A DNA stretch of 13,431 bases from Actinomycetes bacterium (GTDB taxonomy: Bacteria > Actinomycetota > Acidimicrobiia > Acidimicrobiales > Palsa-688): the NCBI GenBank assembly GCA_021846485.1, contig JAJZWW010000044.1, positions 1-13,431 on the forward strand, given 5' to 3'. The position numbers and the translations under genes were made by a program. The notes below the pieces were generated by a model. That model made no database searches. It saw nothing but the letters and a program-made list of their open reading frames with translations, and was not told where the DNA came from. Each line of letters opens with the position of its first letter. Position 1 is the stretch's first letter. Shown piece after piece: positions 5,575-13,431 of this stretch.

Positions 5575-7194
5575 TCAGCCGTCGGCGCCGCCGGCGGGCA
5601 TCACCGGGATGCCCCTGGGGTCGGTGGCGTCCACTGCTCCGAGGGAGGGGAGGCGAGAGCGCAGACCCCACGGCAAGAAGACCGCGACCGACACGACCGC
5701 GACGATCACCGTGCTCCAGACGAACGGCACCACGCTCGCCTGCCCCACGCTGCCGATGCCGGCCATGAGCGTGAGGAACAGCACCCACCCGACGTACCAC
5801 AGCGACCGCGTCCACTCCCGGGCCCGGGTGGCGACCCCGATCACGAGCACGAGGACCGCCGAGAGGATCACCGCGTAGGGGACCGACGGCCAGCCCGACC
5901 AGTAGACGATCTCGGCCGCGCCGGCGAAGCCGATTGCAGCCACCACCCAGGTCCAAGTGGAGATCGGGACGCCCTTTTGCCGGCGGAGCGCGAGCATCGC
6001 GATCGGGGTCACCGCGAAGCTGATGTAGCCGGCGACCACCGAGTCGTTGATCAGGCTGTAGATCGTCGGCACCGGTGCAGACAGAAAGGCGATGATCGCG
6101 CCGACCACGGTGATCAGGAGGAGGGCGGCTAGGGGGATCGAGTGGCGGTCGGTGCGCCGGAAGATCGACGGCACGCTGCCGCTGCGCCCCATCGCCATCA
6201 GCACCCGGCTGCCCGCTCCCTGGTAGACGTAGCCGTCGACGAACGGCCCGGAGATGGCGACCACGATCGCCAGCCCGAGCAGCAGAGGCAACCCGTGGTG
6301 GGAGGTGAGCAGCACGAACGGGTTGCCCGAGACCCCCGACAGCCCTGACCAGTGGCCCGGCGTGACCTTCAGGCGGGACCAGCTGAGCGCGCCGACGAAG
6401 GCGACCCCGAAGAGGATGTAGATGAGCGACTGGCCGACGACCGACACGAAGATGGTCGAGCGGAGGTGCTTGGTGTTGCCCACCTCCTCGGCGAAGTCGG
6501 GGAGGACCCGGATCCCGCCGAAGGCGAACATGGCAACCGGCACGGCGGCGAGGACCCCACTGGCGCCGAAGGGGGCGAAGCCCCCGTAGTGGCTGAAGTT
6601 GACGCCGTGGGAGAGAGCCAACGCGGTGCCCGCGGCGAGCACGACGTAGAAGACGATCTTGGCGCCGCCCATCACGTTGGTGATCCAGTGGAACACCCGG
6701 ATGCCGAAGTAGTTGCAGGGCACGAAGATCAACATCAACCCGACGGCGACGAGCGACCCGGAGATCGTCGGGTCGCCCGAGGAGTTGAGCAGCCCGGCGT
6801 CGAAATGGGCCAGGCCTTCCACGGTCGCCAGCGCCTCGATGGGGGGGATGAACATGTACCAGATCAAGCTCCCCACCGCGTTGAGCAGGTTGGTCAGACC
6901 GCCGTGGGTGTAGAGGGCGTAGCGCGCCGGGCCGCCCGCCTCGGGGAAGCGGGCGCTCATGTCCATGTAGGTGAAGCCGACGAACAAGTAGATGAGCGCG
7001 CCGATCACCCAGGCGATGATCAGCGCCGGGCCGGCGTCGGCGCCCATCCCCACGCTCGAGAACAGCGCTCCGGTGCCGATCGTGCCCCCGATGCCGAGCA
7101 CCACGAAACCCCAGCGCGACAGCCCGCGGTTCAGGTCCCCCGAGTCTCCCGGGGTCCCCGTCGGGGCGCTTCCCCCCGCTTCGGTCTGGGTCAT
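5575..7194 (-). CDS. APC-superfamily amino acid permease
   Basis: A polytopic membrane transporter of the amino acid-polyamine-cation superfamily, 539 residues. After a hydrophilic tail of about 25 residues, the first helix carries GIGGTIGTGALF (34-45), the glycine-rich substrate/ion site of this superfamily. The loop FAEEVGNTKHLRSTI (234-248) matches the conserved acidic EE-N-P-type segment, and RVLMAMGRSGSVP (330-342) matches the usual R-x-L-x-A-M-x-R-x-G-x-x-P loop. About 12 or more hydrophobic segments follow one another to residue 510. The frame extends upstream to 7347 with polar, family-unlike residues. The ATG at 7194 is chosen because a GGAGGGAGGAG run precedes it by a few bases. The substrate is not readable; the hut genes 2 kb away make histidine or another nitrogen compound a guess. 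It is divergent from a PucR regulator, the likely controller. Confidence 0.88.
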   Translation of the reverse strand: MTQTEAGGSAPTGTPGDSGDLNRGLSRWGFVVLGIGGTIGTGALFSSVGMGADAGPALIIAWVIGALIYLFVGFTYMDMSARFPEAGGPARYALYTHGGLTNLLNAVGSLIWYMFIPPIEALATVEGLAHFDAGLLNSSGDPTISGSLVAVGLMLIFVPCNYFGIRVFHWITNVMGGAKIVFYVVLAAGTALALSHGVNFSHYGGFAPFGASGVLAAVPVAMFAFGGIRVLPDFAEEVGNTKHLRSTIFVSVVGQSLIYILFGVAFVGALSWSRLKVTPGHWSGLSGVSGNPFVLLTSHHGLPLLLGLAIVVAISGPFVDGYVYQGAGSRVLMAMGRSGSVPSIFRRTDRHSIPLAALLLITVVGAIIAFLSAPVPTIYSLINDSVVAGYISFAVTPIAMLALRRQKGVPISTWTWVVAAIGFAGAAEIVYWSGWPSVPYAVILSAVLVLVIGVATRAREWTRSLWYVGWVLFLTLMAGIGSVGQASVVPFVWSTVIVAVVSVAVFLPWGLRSRLPSLGAVDATDPRGIPVMPAGGADG

Positions 7195-7227
7195 GCTCCT
7201 CCCTCCCTCTGGGCCGTGGCCCTGTAC

Positions 7228-7250
7228 CGGGTCCCCCGGCGGGGGCCCCG
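7228..7250 (-). promoter_or_regulatory. Strong G+C hairpin in the permease leader
   Basis: CGGG-T-CCCCC and GGGGG-C-CCCG pair with one mismatch around a GGC loop (nine base pairs). It sits 34-56 bases upstream of the permease start codon, so it would be in the 5' leader of that transcript if the promoter is further right. There is no T run after it on the minus strand. A role in attenuation or transcript stability is only a possibility. Confidence 0.4.
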
Positions 7251-7393
7251 CCGTCCGGCGTGTCGCTAGGCTAGCTAGGACGCAGATCCACCTCGGTCCC
7301 ACACGCCGGGCGCTCGCAGCCCGCCCGCTGGTCTCCCCTGTTTCCACGAAGCTACGCCCTCCGAGGCGGCAGAGGAACGACCAATCCGTGAAA

Positions 7394-7415
7394 TGTGCCA
7401 GCGGTGTTTGGCACA
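7394..7415. promoter_or_regulatory. Palindromic operator candidate in front of the PucR gene
   Basis: TGTGCCA (7394-7400) and TGGCACA (7409-7415) form a perfect 7-bp inverted repeat with an 8-base spacer; arm centres are 15 bp apart. It ends 9 bases before the regulator ATG at 7425 and lies in the 230-bp divergent spacer. The position and symmetry suggest binding of a dimeric regulator, perhaps PucR itself acting on its own gene or on both genes. I could not pick out a convincing -35/-10 pair in the spacer. Confidence 0.5.
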
Positions 7416-7424
7416 GTTTGGGGT

Positions 7425-9080
7425 ATGACCCTCAGCCTCGCCGAGGTCCTCGAGCTCGACCCGCTCCGGCGGTACGGGGCTCGCCTGGTGGCCGCGAAGC
7501 GGGCGGCCACCCGGACGGTGAGCTGGGTGCACTCCGCCGAGGTCCTCGACATCGCCCGCTTCCTGCAAGGTGGGGAGCTGCTGCTCACCACCGGCATCGA
7601 GCTGGAGCGCCACGCCGCTGCCCGGTCCGGCTTCGTGGCCCACCTGGCGGCGGCCGGAGCGGCGGGCCTGGCAGTCGAGCTCCACCGCGCCTTCGACCAG
7701 CTCCCCGACGACCTGGTCGGCGCCTGCGAGCGCGAGCAGCTACCCCTGGTCACCCTCGACGGGCCGCTCCGCCACGTGGAGATCACCCGGCTGGTCCACG
7801 CGGCGATCGTCAACCGCCAGCTCAGCCTGGTCACCTCGGCGGAGGCGATGGGTCGCTCCTTCACCGCACTGGTCCTGGCTGGCGCCGACCTGCCGGCGCT
7901 GGCCGGCGAGCTGGCCGCCCGGGCCGGCTGCCTGGCCGTGGTGGAGGACGCCGCCCACCAGATCCTGGCCTTCGGAGGCAGGGACGCCTACCACCTGCTC
8001 GAGCCGCCGGCCTGGGGGCGCCACTCCCGCAGGGGGCACCAGCAGCCGGGGGCCACCGGTGTGGCCCTCGCAGACGACACCGAGCCGCGCTGCGCCTGGC
8101 TCGACCTGTGGCTCCCCGACGGGCTGTGGGGACGGGTGCACCTGGTCGAGGCCGACCGTCCCCTCGACGAGCTGAGCTGCCTGTTCCTCGACCGGGCCGG
8201 GGCGGGGATCCAGATCGCCCTGCGGGACAGCCGCCAGCGCCGATCCGAGCGGGAAGCCGGCCGCTCCCGCCTGCTCGAGCAGCTCCTCGGGACCGGGTCC
8301 GGCAGGGAGGCGGAGCTGCTCGCCGCCGCCCGGGCCCTCGGCGCCGACTTCGCGGGCGGCCCGGCAGTCGCCCTGTGGCTCGCCCCGGCTGAGCCCGCTG
8401 CTCCCGGGACCGACGACGAGAGCGAAGACCTGGGCAGCGTGCTGGAGGCGCTGCGGGCCCAGGCACGCCAGGACGGTACGCCCGAGCTGTCCGCCCGCCG
8501 GGAGGGCGCGGTAGCCGCTTTGGTGCGCCTGCGGGGACCCGCGGTCGACCCGGCCGGGTTCGTCGGCGGCCTGGAGCGGCGTGCCCGTCGGCCTCTGGCC
8601 GCCGGCCTGGCCGGGGTGGACGCCGGGCCGGGCGGGGTGGCCCGGGCGTTCGCCGAGGCACGGACGGCGTTCGGCTACGCGCGCTCCACCCGCAGGGGGA
8701 GGCTGGTGGACGCCTCCGACCTGGGCCTCGAGCACCTGCTGGAGACCCTGGCGGGGGGTCCCGACCTGGCCCGCTTCGTGGAGCACGAGCTGGCGGCGCT
8801 GCTGCGGCGCGACGCGGCCAGCCAGGTGCCGCTGCTCCCGACGCTGCGGGCGGTGCTCGACCACCCCGGGAGCCGGAGCCGGGCTGCGGCCGAGCTCGGC
8901 ATCGACCGGCGCACCCTCTACCACCGGTTGGATGCCGCCTCCCGGGTCCTCGGCCACGGCCTCGACGACCCGGCGCACCGGCGGGCCCTGGAGGTCGCCC
9001 TGGTGGGCCTGGACCTGCTCGAGGCCCGCGCGCGGCGCCCTTCGGGGCTCGGCGGGCGGGGCGGGGACGCCGGCGCGTAG
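7425..9080 (+). CDS. PucR-family transcriptional regulator
   Basis: A 551-residue cytoplasmic DNA-binding regulator. An N-terminal purine catabolism regulator-like (PucR) domain fills about residues 1-125 and includes the typical FLQGGELLLTTG motif near 47-58. A central region follows that is consistent with the CdaR/GGDEF-like sensor part. The C-terminal PucR helix-turn-helix is at about 468-530 (LLPTLRAVLDHPGSRSRAAAELG, then IDRRTLYHRL). Family members control purine, amino acid or other nitrogen catabolism. GTG at 7395 would add ten residues, but that start lies inside the palindrome, and the family homology begins at the ATG, so 7425 is preferred. Only GGGG directly precedes it, so leaderless or weakly initiated translation is possible. 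It is divergent from the permease and convergent with the ABC-F gene. Confidence 0.9.
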   Translation: MTLSLAEVLELDPLRRYGARLVAAKRAATRTVSWVHSAEVLDIARFLQGGELLLTTGIELERHAAARSGFVAHLAAAGAAGLAVELHRAFDQLPDDLVGACEREQLPLVTLDGPLRHVEITRLVHAAIVNRQLSLVTSAEAMGRSFTALVLAGADLPALAGELAARAGCLAVVEDAAHQILAFGGRDAYHLLEPPAWGRHSRRGHQQPGATGVALADDTEPRCAWLDLWLPDGLWGRVHLVEADRPLDELSCLFLDRAGAGIQIALRDSRQRRSEREAGRSRLLEQLLGTGSGREAELLAAARALGADFAGGPAVALWLAPAEPAAPGTDDESEDLGSVLEALRAQARQDGTPELSARREGAVAALVRLRGPAVDPAGFVGGLERRARRPLAAGLAGVDAGPGGVARAFAEARTAFGYARSTRRGRLVDASDLGLEHLLETLAGGPDLARFVEHELAALLRRDAASQVPLLPTLRAVLDHPGSRSRAAAELGIDRRTLYHRLDAASRVLGHGLDDPAHRRALEVALVGLDLLEARARRPSGLGGRGGDAGA

Positions 9081-9095
9081 CTCCCTCGGTGACCA

Positions 9096-9126
9096 CGGGG
9101 ACCGACCCCCTGGGCGAGAGTCCCCG
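9096..9126 (+). terminator. Possible terminator hairpin after the PucR gene
   Basis: CGGGGAC (9096-9102) and GTCCCCG (9120-9126) form a perfect 7-bp stem with a 17-base loop, 16 bases past the regulator's TAG. No T tract follows. It fits the convergent 104-bp spacer but is weak evidence. Confidence 0.3.
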
Positions 9127-9140
9127 CCCGGGACCGACGA

Positions 9141-9160
9141 GCCGACCCGAGCCGACCCGA
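9141..9160. repeat. Two tandem decamers with degenerate continuation
   Basis: GCCGACCCGA occurs twice back to back, then decays into GCCGGG-type units up to about 9181. It is a simple G+C-rich tandem in the convergent spacer. No function is evident. Confidence 0.6.
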
Positions 9161-9184
9161 GCCGGGCTGGGCCGGGCCGGGCGC

Positions 9185-10828
9185 TCAGCGCGGGAGGGGG
9201 ACCTCGACTTCTGCGACCCGGCCGTCGACCACCGATACGCTGCGGTCGAACGGCACCGTCTCCAGCAGCCAGCGGTCGTGGGTGACGACGAGCAGGGTGC
9301 CGGCGTAGTCGGCGAGCGCCGCCTCGAGCTGCTCGATGGCCGGCAGGTCCAGGTGGTTGGTGGGCTCGTCGAGCACCAGGCAGTTGGTGCCGGCGACGCC
9401 GAGCGCGGCCAGCTGCGCACGGGTCCGCTCCCCAGGGGAAAGACCTCCCCACGCCCGGCCCACGTGGCGTGCCGTCAGGCCGAACTTGGCGAGGGTCGAG
9501 CGGGCCTCCGCGACGCTCACGCCGGTCGACGCCACGAACGCGGGCAGGAGGGTGGCGCCCTCGGCCGGCTGGGAGCGGCGCTGGTCGAGCTCGCCGACGC
9601 GCACCGACGGGCCGACCCGCGCCCGACCGGCGGCGAGCGGGACCCGGCCGAGGAGCGCGGCGAGCAGGGTCGACTTCCCGCCGCCGTTGGGGCCGGTGAT
9701 CGCCACCCGCTCCGAACGCTGCACTGCGAGGTCGACGGGCCCGAGCGTCCATGCACCCCGCCGGACCACCGCCGCGTCGAGGGCGGCGACCACCTCGCCG
9801 CTGCGGGTGGCCGCCGCCAGGTCGAGGTGCAGCTCCCAACCCTCCCACGGCTTGTCGAGCGTCCCGAGCCGGGAGAACGCCCGCTCGGAGATGCGCACCT
9901 TCGACGCCTGCTTCTCGGTCCGGTTGACCCGGAAGCCCCGTTGGGCCTTGTCGTTGTCGCGTGACTTGCGGGCCGCCTTGCGTACTCCCTGCTCCGACCA
10001 GGCCCGCTGGTCGCGGATCCGCCGGGAGAGCCGGCGGCGCTCGGCCTGCCAGGCCTCGTAGGCGGCGCCGGCCTGGCTGCGGGCGAGGGCGCGCCGCTCG
10101 ACGTACTCGCTCCACGCCCCGGCGTACTCGACCGCCCGGTGGGTGTGCTCCTCGATCTCCAGCACCCGGGTGACCGCCCGGTCGAGGAACGCCCGGTCGT
10201 GCGACACGGTGACCACCGCGCCGGGCAGCGAGCCGAGGAACCGCTCCAGGCGGTCGAGGCCCTCGAAGTCCAGGTCGTTGGTCGGCTCGTCGAGGAGGAA
10301 CACGTCGAAGCGGGCGAGAAGCACGCCCGCCAGGCGGGCCCGGGCGGCCTGGCCGCCGGAGAGCTGGCCGATCTCCACGCCGAGGCGGTCGGCGGGCAGC
10401 CCGACCTCCGCGCAGGTCGACCCGGCCCGGGCCTCGAAGTCGTCGCCGCCGAGGGCGAGGAAGCGCTCCAGCGCCTCGCTGTAGGCGTCGAGCTCCCCGG
10501 GGTCCCCGGCCAGCGCGGCGGTCCGTCGGTCGAGCCCGGCGGCGGCGTCGGCCACCCCGGTGCGCCGCCCGAGGTATTGGAGCAGCGTCTCCCCCGGGCG
10601 GGCGTCGGGCTCCTGGGTCAGGAGGCCGACGGTGAGCGACGCCGGGGAGCGCTCCACCACGCCCCGCTCCGGTTGCAGCTCCCCGGCCAGGATCGCGAGG
10701 AGGGTGCTCTTGCCGATCCCGTTGGGGCCGACGATGCCGAGGCGGCTGCCCGGGCCCACCGACAGCGACACGTGGTCGAGCACCACCTCGCCGCCGCGCG
10801 AGAAGCCGATCCCCTTGGCGCTGAGCAC
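9185..10828 (-). CDS. ABC-F family ATPase (tandem ABC domains, no membrane part)
   Basis: A 547-residue soluble protein with two complete ABC cassettes, the ABC-F layout of ribosome-associated translation factors and antibiotic-resistance proteins. The first cassette has GPNGIGKS (34-41), LSGGQ (156-160), DEPTNDLD (180-187) and SHD (209-211). A basic interdomain linker at about 235-345 includes RKAARKSRDNDKAQRG. The second cassette has GPNGGGKST (379-387), LSPGE (463-467), DEPTNHLD (487-494) and THD (516-518). No transmembrane segments are present. The start is taken as GTG at 10828; the frame stays open to 11782, but that stretch is a shadow of hutI. The start is 11 bases past the hutI stop, so it probably belongs to the same operon. 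Length and layout recall actinobacterial macrolide-resistance ABC-F proteins such as TlrC, but the subfamily cannot be fixed by eye; a housekeeping role is equally open. Confidence 0.9.
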   Translation of the reverse strand: MLSAKGIGFSRGGEVVLDHVSLSVGPGSRLGIVGPNGIGKSTLLAILAGELQPERGVVERSPASLTVGLLTQEPDARPGETLLQYLGRRTGVADAAAGLDRRTAALAGDPGELDAYSEALERFLALGGDDFEARAGSTCAEVGLPADRLGVEIGQLSGGQAARARLAGVLLARFDVFLLDEPTNDLDFEGLDRLERFLGSLPGAVVTVSHDRAFLDRAVTRVLEIEEHTHRAVEYAGAWSEYVERRALARSQAGAAYEAWQAERRRLSRRIRDQRAWSEQGVRKAARKSRDNDKAQRGFRVNRTEKQASKVRISERAFSRLGTLDKPWEGWELHLDLAAATRSGEVVAALDAAVVRRGAWTLGPVDLAVQRSERVAITGPNGGGKSTLLAALLGRVPLAAGRARVGPSVRVGELDQRRSQPAEGATLLPAFVASTGVSVAEARSTLAKFGLTARHVGRAWGGLSPGERTRAQLAALGVAGTNCLVLDEPTNHLDLPAIEQLEAALADYAGTLLVVTHDRWLLETVPFDRSVSVVDGRVAEVEVPLPR

Positions 10829-10839
10829 GACACCCGACC

Positions 10840-12096
10840 CTACCGCCGGGGCCAGGCACCGGCGACCAGCTGGCCGCCCCGCACGACCGCGGTCACCAAG
10901 TCGACGCCGGGGCGGTAGCCGAGCCAGGCGATGGTGGGCGCGTCCAGCACCACCAGGTCGGCGCGCCGGCCGGCGGTGAGCCGCCCCAGGTCGTCGCGGC
11001 GCAGGGCGTCCGCCCCGCCGGCGGTGGCCGCCGACACGGCCTCGTCGACGGTCATGCCCATCTCCCGCACCGCCAGGGCGACCATGAGCGGCATCGAGGT
11101 GGTGAAGCTGGTCCCAGGGTTGCAGTCGCTCGCCAGGGCGACCCGGACGCCGGCGTCGAGCAGCCGGCGGGCGTCGGGGTAGGGCGATCGGGTCGAGAAC
11201 TCCGCTCCCGGCAGCAGGGTGGCGACGGTCCCGGAGGCGGCGAGCGCCTCGACGTCGGCGTCGGCGAGGTGGGTGCAGTGGTCGACCGAGGCCGCGCCGA
11301 GCTCGGCGGCGAGGGCTGCTCCCGGGCCGGGCCCGAGCTGGTTGCCGTGCACCCGCAGCCCGAGGCCAGCGGCGGCCGCGGCGGTGAGCACGTGGCGGGA
11401 CTGGTCGGCGTCGAAGGCGCCCCGCTCGCAGAACACGTCCGCCCAGCGCGCCAGCGGCGCGCACTCGGTGAGCATGGCGCCGGCGACCAGCTCGACGTAG
11501 TCGTCGGGGCGGCCCGCGTACTCGGGGGCGACCACGTGCGCGCCGAGGAAGGTGGTCTCGGTGGTCACCGCGCGAGCGACGCGCAGCAAGCGGGCCTCGC
11601 CGGCGGGCTCGAGGGCGTAGCCGCCCTTCACCTCCAAGGTGGTCGTCCCGCTGTGGAGCGCCTCGGCGGCGAGCCGGGCGCAGCCGGCGGCGAGGCTCCC
11701 GTCGCGCGCCTCCCGGGTGGCGGCGACGGTGGTGAGGATCCCGCCGGCGGCGTAGGGGCGGCCGGCCATGCGCGCCTCCCACTCCGCGGCGCGCTGGCCG
11801 CCGAAGACCAGGTGGGTGTGGCTGTCGACGAACCCGGGCAACACCGCCCGTCCGCCGAGGTCGACCCGTTCGGCCCCGGCCCCCTCGGGCAGCTCGACCT
11901 CCCGACCGACCCAGGAGACCAGCCCGCCTTCGACCAGCAGCGCCACCGGCCCGGGTCGACGGCCTCCCGGCTCCCCGGTGGCGAGCTCACCGATCCCGGT
12001 GAGCAACAGCGACCCGCCGGCGGAGACGGGTGCCGGCACCGGGCTCGTCACCTCCCGAGGCGGGCGGGGCGCGCCGGGAGCGGTCGGGTCAGTCAC
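10840..12096 (-). CDS. hutI: Imidazolonepropionase
   Basis: Hydrolyses 4-imidazolone-5-propanoate to N-formimino-L-glutamate, the third step of histidine breakdown; a cytosolic metal-dependent amidohydrolase of 418 residues, normal length. The metal-binding HTH is at 93-95 in DSHTHLVFGG. Other family landmarks are EVKGGYAL (155-162, usually EIKSGYGL), FLGAHVVAPEY (183-193) with His187, VHGNQLG (249-255) with His250, DHCTHLA (272-278) with His273, and ASDCNPGTS (322-330) with Asp324. The GTG at 12096 overlaps the end of hutF by 8 bases; a later start before SLLLTGIGELAT near residue 29 would also fit, since the first 25 residues are proline-rich and not family-like. It is in one transcription unit with hutF upstream and the ABC-F gene downstream. 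Confidence 0.94.
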   Translation of the reverse strand: MTDPTAPGAPRPPREVTSPVPAPVSAGGSLLLTGIGELATGEPGGRRPGPVALLVEGGLVSWVGREVELPEGAGAERVDLGGRAVLPGFVDSHTHLVFGGQRAAEWEARMAGRPYAAGGILTTVAATREARDGSLAAGCARLAAEALHSGTTTLEVKGGYALEPAGEARLLRVARAVTTETTFLGAHVVAPEYAGRPDDYVELVAGAMLTECAPLARWADVFCERGAFDADQSRHVLTAAAAAGLGLRVHGNQLGPGPGAALAAELGAASVDHCTHLADADVEALAASGTVATLLPGAEFSTRSPYPDARRLLDAGVRVALASDCNPGTSFTTSMPLMVALAVREMGMTVDEAVSAATAGGADALRRDDLGRLTAGRRADLVVLDAPTIAWLGYRPGVDLVTAVVRGGQLVAGAWPRR

Positions 12097-13431
12097 CCCA
12101 GGCGGCCTCGATCGCCACGGTGAGCGCCGTCCCCACGTCGCCGAGCGCGAGGTGCCGCCCGGCGCGCACGACCGGGCGGCCGGCGACGACCACGTCGGTC
12201 ACCGCTGCGGCCACCCCGGCGAACACCGCGGCCGCCGCCGCGTTGGCCCCCTCCCTCCCGAGGGTCCCCGCGAGGCTGGGGTGCGTGGTGTCGAGGGTGC
12301 AGAAGTCCGCAGGGGCGCCCGCCGCCAGGCGGCCCCCACCGGCCCAGCCGAGCGACTCGGCGCCCCTCGCGGTGGCGTCGCCGAGCAGGTCCACCGGGTC
12401 GTGGCGGCCGCGCGCGCCGGTGGCGAGCCGCTCGTCGAGCTCGACGCCCCGGGCCTCCTCCAGCAGGTCGACCACCGCGTGGCTGTCGCTGCCCAGGCAC
12501 AGGCGCACGCCCGCGGCGCGCAGCTCCCCGGCGGGCCCGATGCCGTCGGCGAGGTCCCGTTCGGTCGTCGGGCAGAGGCACACCGAGGCGCCGGCCCCAC
12601 CGAGGGCGGCGACGTCGCCGGGAGCGAGGTGGGTGGCGTGCACCGCGGTGAACCGGGCGCCGAGGGCGCCGTGCTCGGCGAGCAACCCCGCCGGCGTCAG
12701 GCCGTAGACCTCGAGGCAGGCGGCGTTCTCCGCCGGCTGCTCGCTGACGTGGGCGTGAAGCGGCGCCCTCCGCTCGTGCGCCCAGTCGGCGACGACGCCG
12801 ATGGCACCGGGGTCGACGGCCCGCACCGAGTGCACCGCGGCGCCGACCCGGACCGTCGGGGTCTCGGCGAGCTGATCGACCCGGCGAGCCCACTCCCCGG
12901 GCAGCCCGTCGGAGAAGCGCCGCTGCACCGCGTCGGGCTCCTTGCCGATCCCTCCCTGCAGGTAGCAGGTGTCGAGCAGGGTGAGGCGAACGCCGGCCCG
13001 GGCGGCGGCCTCGATCACCGCTTCGCCCATCGCGTCGGTGGCGTAGGCCCGGCCGTCGCGGTCGTTGTGCAGGTAGTGGAACTCCCCGACCGTCGTGATC
13101 CCCGACAGGGCCATCTCGGCGTAGGCCGCGGTGGCGAGCGCCAGGTAGCGGTCGGGGTCGAGGCGGCCGGCGAGGGAGTACATCCGCTCCCGCCAGGTCC
13201 AGAAGGTGCCGCCGTCGGCCTGGGTCCAGCCGCGCAGGCCCCGGTGAAAGGCGTGGGAGTGGGCGTTGACCAGGCCGGGCAGGGTCAGGCCGGCCAGCGC
13301 GGTCGCCCCCTCCAAAGGGCGGTCGACGCCCGGGGTGACCGCCGCGAGGGTGCCGTCGGCGGCGACGTCGAGCACCACGCCGGCGGCGGCGTCGGGGCCC
13401 CCGAGCCAGGCCAGCTCGCACCACCAGCGCC
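12089..13431 (-). CDS. hutF: Formimidoylglutamate deiminase, 5' end outside window
   Basis: Converts N-formimino-L-glutamate to N-formyl-L-glutamate and ammonia, marking the histidine route that ends with formylglutamate deformylase. It is an amidohydrolase-superfamily member. The metal-site motif NAHSHAFHRGLRG near the N terminus is followed by TTVGEFHYLHND, HAHVSEQPAEN, AVHATHL, CPTTERDLADG and LGSDSHAVVDLLEEARGVELDERL, the ordered HutF pattern. The frame stays open to the right edge and reads WWCELAWLGG there, which is the expected beginning of the family. The true start is therefore probably just beyond 13431 rather than at the GTG at 13378, and about 447 residues are visible of some 450-460. 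It is the first visible gene of the minus-strand hut run; hutH and hutU are expected further right. Confidence 0.93.
   Translation of the reverse strand, partial: RWWCELAWLGGPDAAAGVVLDVAADGTLAAVTPGVDRPLEGATALAGLTLPGLVNAHSHAFHRGLRGWTQADGGTFWTWRERMYSLAGRLDPDRYLALATAAYAEMALSGITTVGEFHYLHNDRDGRAYATDAMGEAVIEAAARAGVRLTLLDTCYLQGGIGKEPDAVQRRFSDGLPGEWARRVDQLAETPTVRVGAAVHSVRAVDPGAIGVVADWAHERRAPLHAHVSEQPAENAACLEVYGLTPAGLLAEHGALGARFTAVHATHLAPGDVAALGGAGASVCLCPTTERDLADGIGPAGELRAAGVRLCLGSDSHAVVDLLEEARGVELDERLATGARGRHDPVDLLGDATARGAESLGWAGGGRLAAGAPADFCTLDTTHPSLAGTLGREGANAAAAAVFAGVAAAVTDVVVAGRPVVRAGRHLALGDVGTALTVAIEAAWGD

Noticed and set aside
7264..7278. Repeated CTAG units (GCTAGGCTAGCTAGG) considered as a promoter or operator.
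   Set aside because: Short and self-similar by nature; no matching -35 element at a sensible distance on either strand.
7409..7424. TGGCAC followed by T/G-rich bases resembles a sigma-54 (-24/-12) promoter before the PucR gene.
   Set aside because: The -12 TTGC element is missing at the right spacing, sigma-54 is generally absent from Actinobacteria, and TGGCAC is explained as one arm of the palindrome.
7740..10859. A minus-strand frame open for over 1000 codons across the PucR and ABC-F genes.
   Set aside because: Its translation is arginine/proline/glycine-rich with no family motif, and it overlaps two genes with complete conserved motifs; it is a G+C-driven shadow.
10829..11782. The ABC-F frame stays open upstream for about 318 more codons.
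   Set aside because: The added residues are low-complexity and lie antiphase over the well-supported hutI gene; the ABC homology begins at the GTG at 10828.

Overview
This is a G+C-rich stretch with the gene repertoire and codon bias of an actinobacterium. A PucR-type regulator, a DrrAB-type exporter, a PduO-type adenosyltransferase and a HutF-type histidine pathway all fit that. An Acidimicrobiia-like host is possible, but the sequence alone does not prove it.

Left end (1 to about 1780): the edge of an integrated mobile element. It carries the 3' end of a small unknown gene, then a convergently oriented large serine recombinase whose start codon lies only about 30 bp from the element boundary. 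Immediately past the boundary lies the 3' half of an ABC-transporter ATPase gene, beginning at its Walker B motif. The Walker A, Q-loop and signature regions are missing. The element therefore appears to have integrated inside this gene, with the other junction and the 5' half of the gene to the left of the window. The partner DrrB-like permease gene (2326-3144) is intact but cut off from its normal promoter.

Middle (3145-7424): a two-gene minus-strand unit, pduO then pepA, with an ATGA start/stop overlap, followed further right by a minus-strand APC-superfamily amino acid permease. The two spacers downstream of pepA and of the permease hold three copies of an unusual repeat made of CCTACY, nine purines and a near-invariant 14-mer. 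Two of the copies face each other as an inverted pair. The permease is divergent from a PucR-family regulator gene (7425-9080). Their shared 230-bp spacer holds a perfect 7-bp-arm palindrome just before the regulator's start and a strong G+C hairpin in the permease leader.

Right end (9081-13431): a tight minus-strand gene run in transcription order hutF (5' end outside the window), hutI, and an ABC-F type tandem ATPase. HutI and HutF perform two steps of histidine breakdown by the formylglutamate branch: imidazolonepropionate to formiminoglutamate, then to formylglutamate. hutH and hutU are not present and would be expected to the right. The permease and PucR regulator next door are candidate transport and control partners, but that link is only by position. 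The clearest oddities are the gene-splitting integration, the repeat family, the regulator palindrome and the ABC-F gene at the tail of a hut operon.
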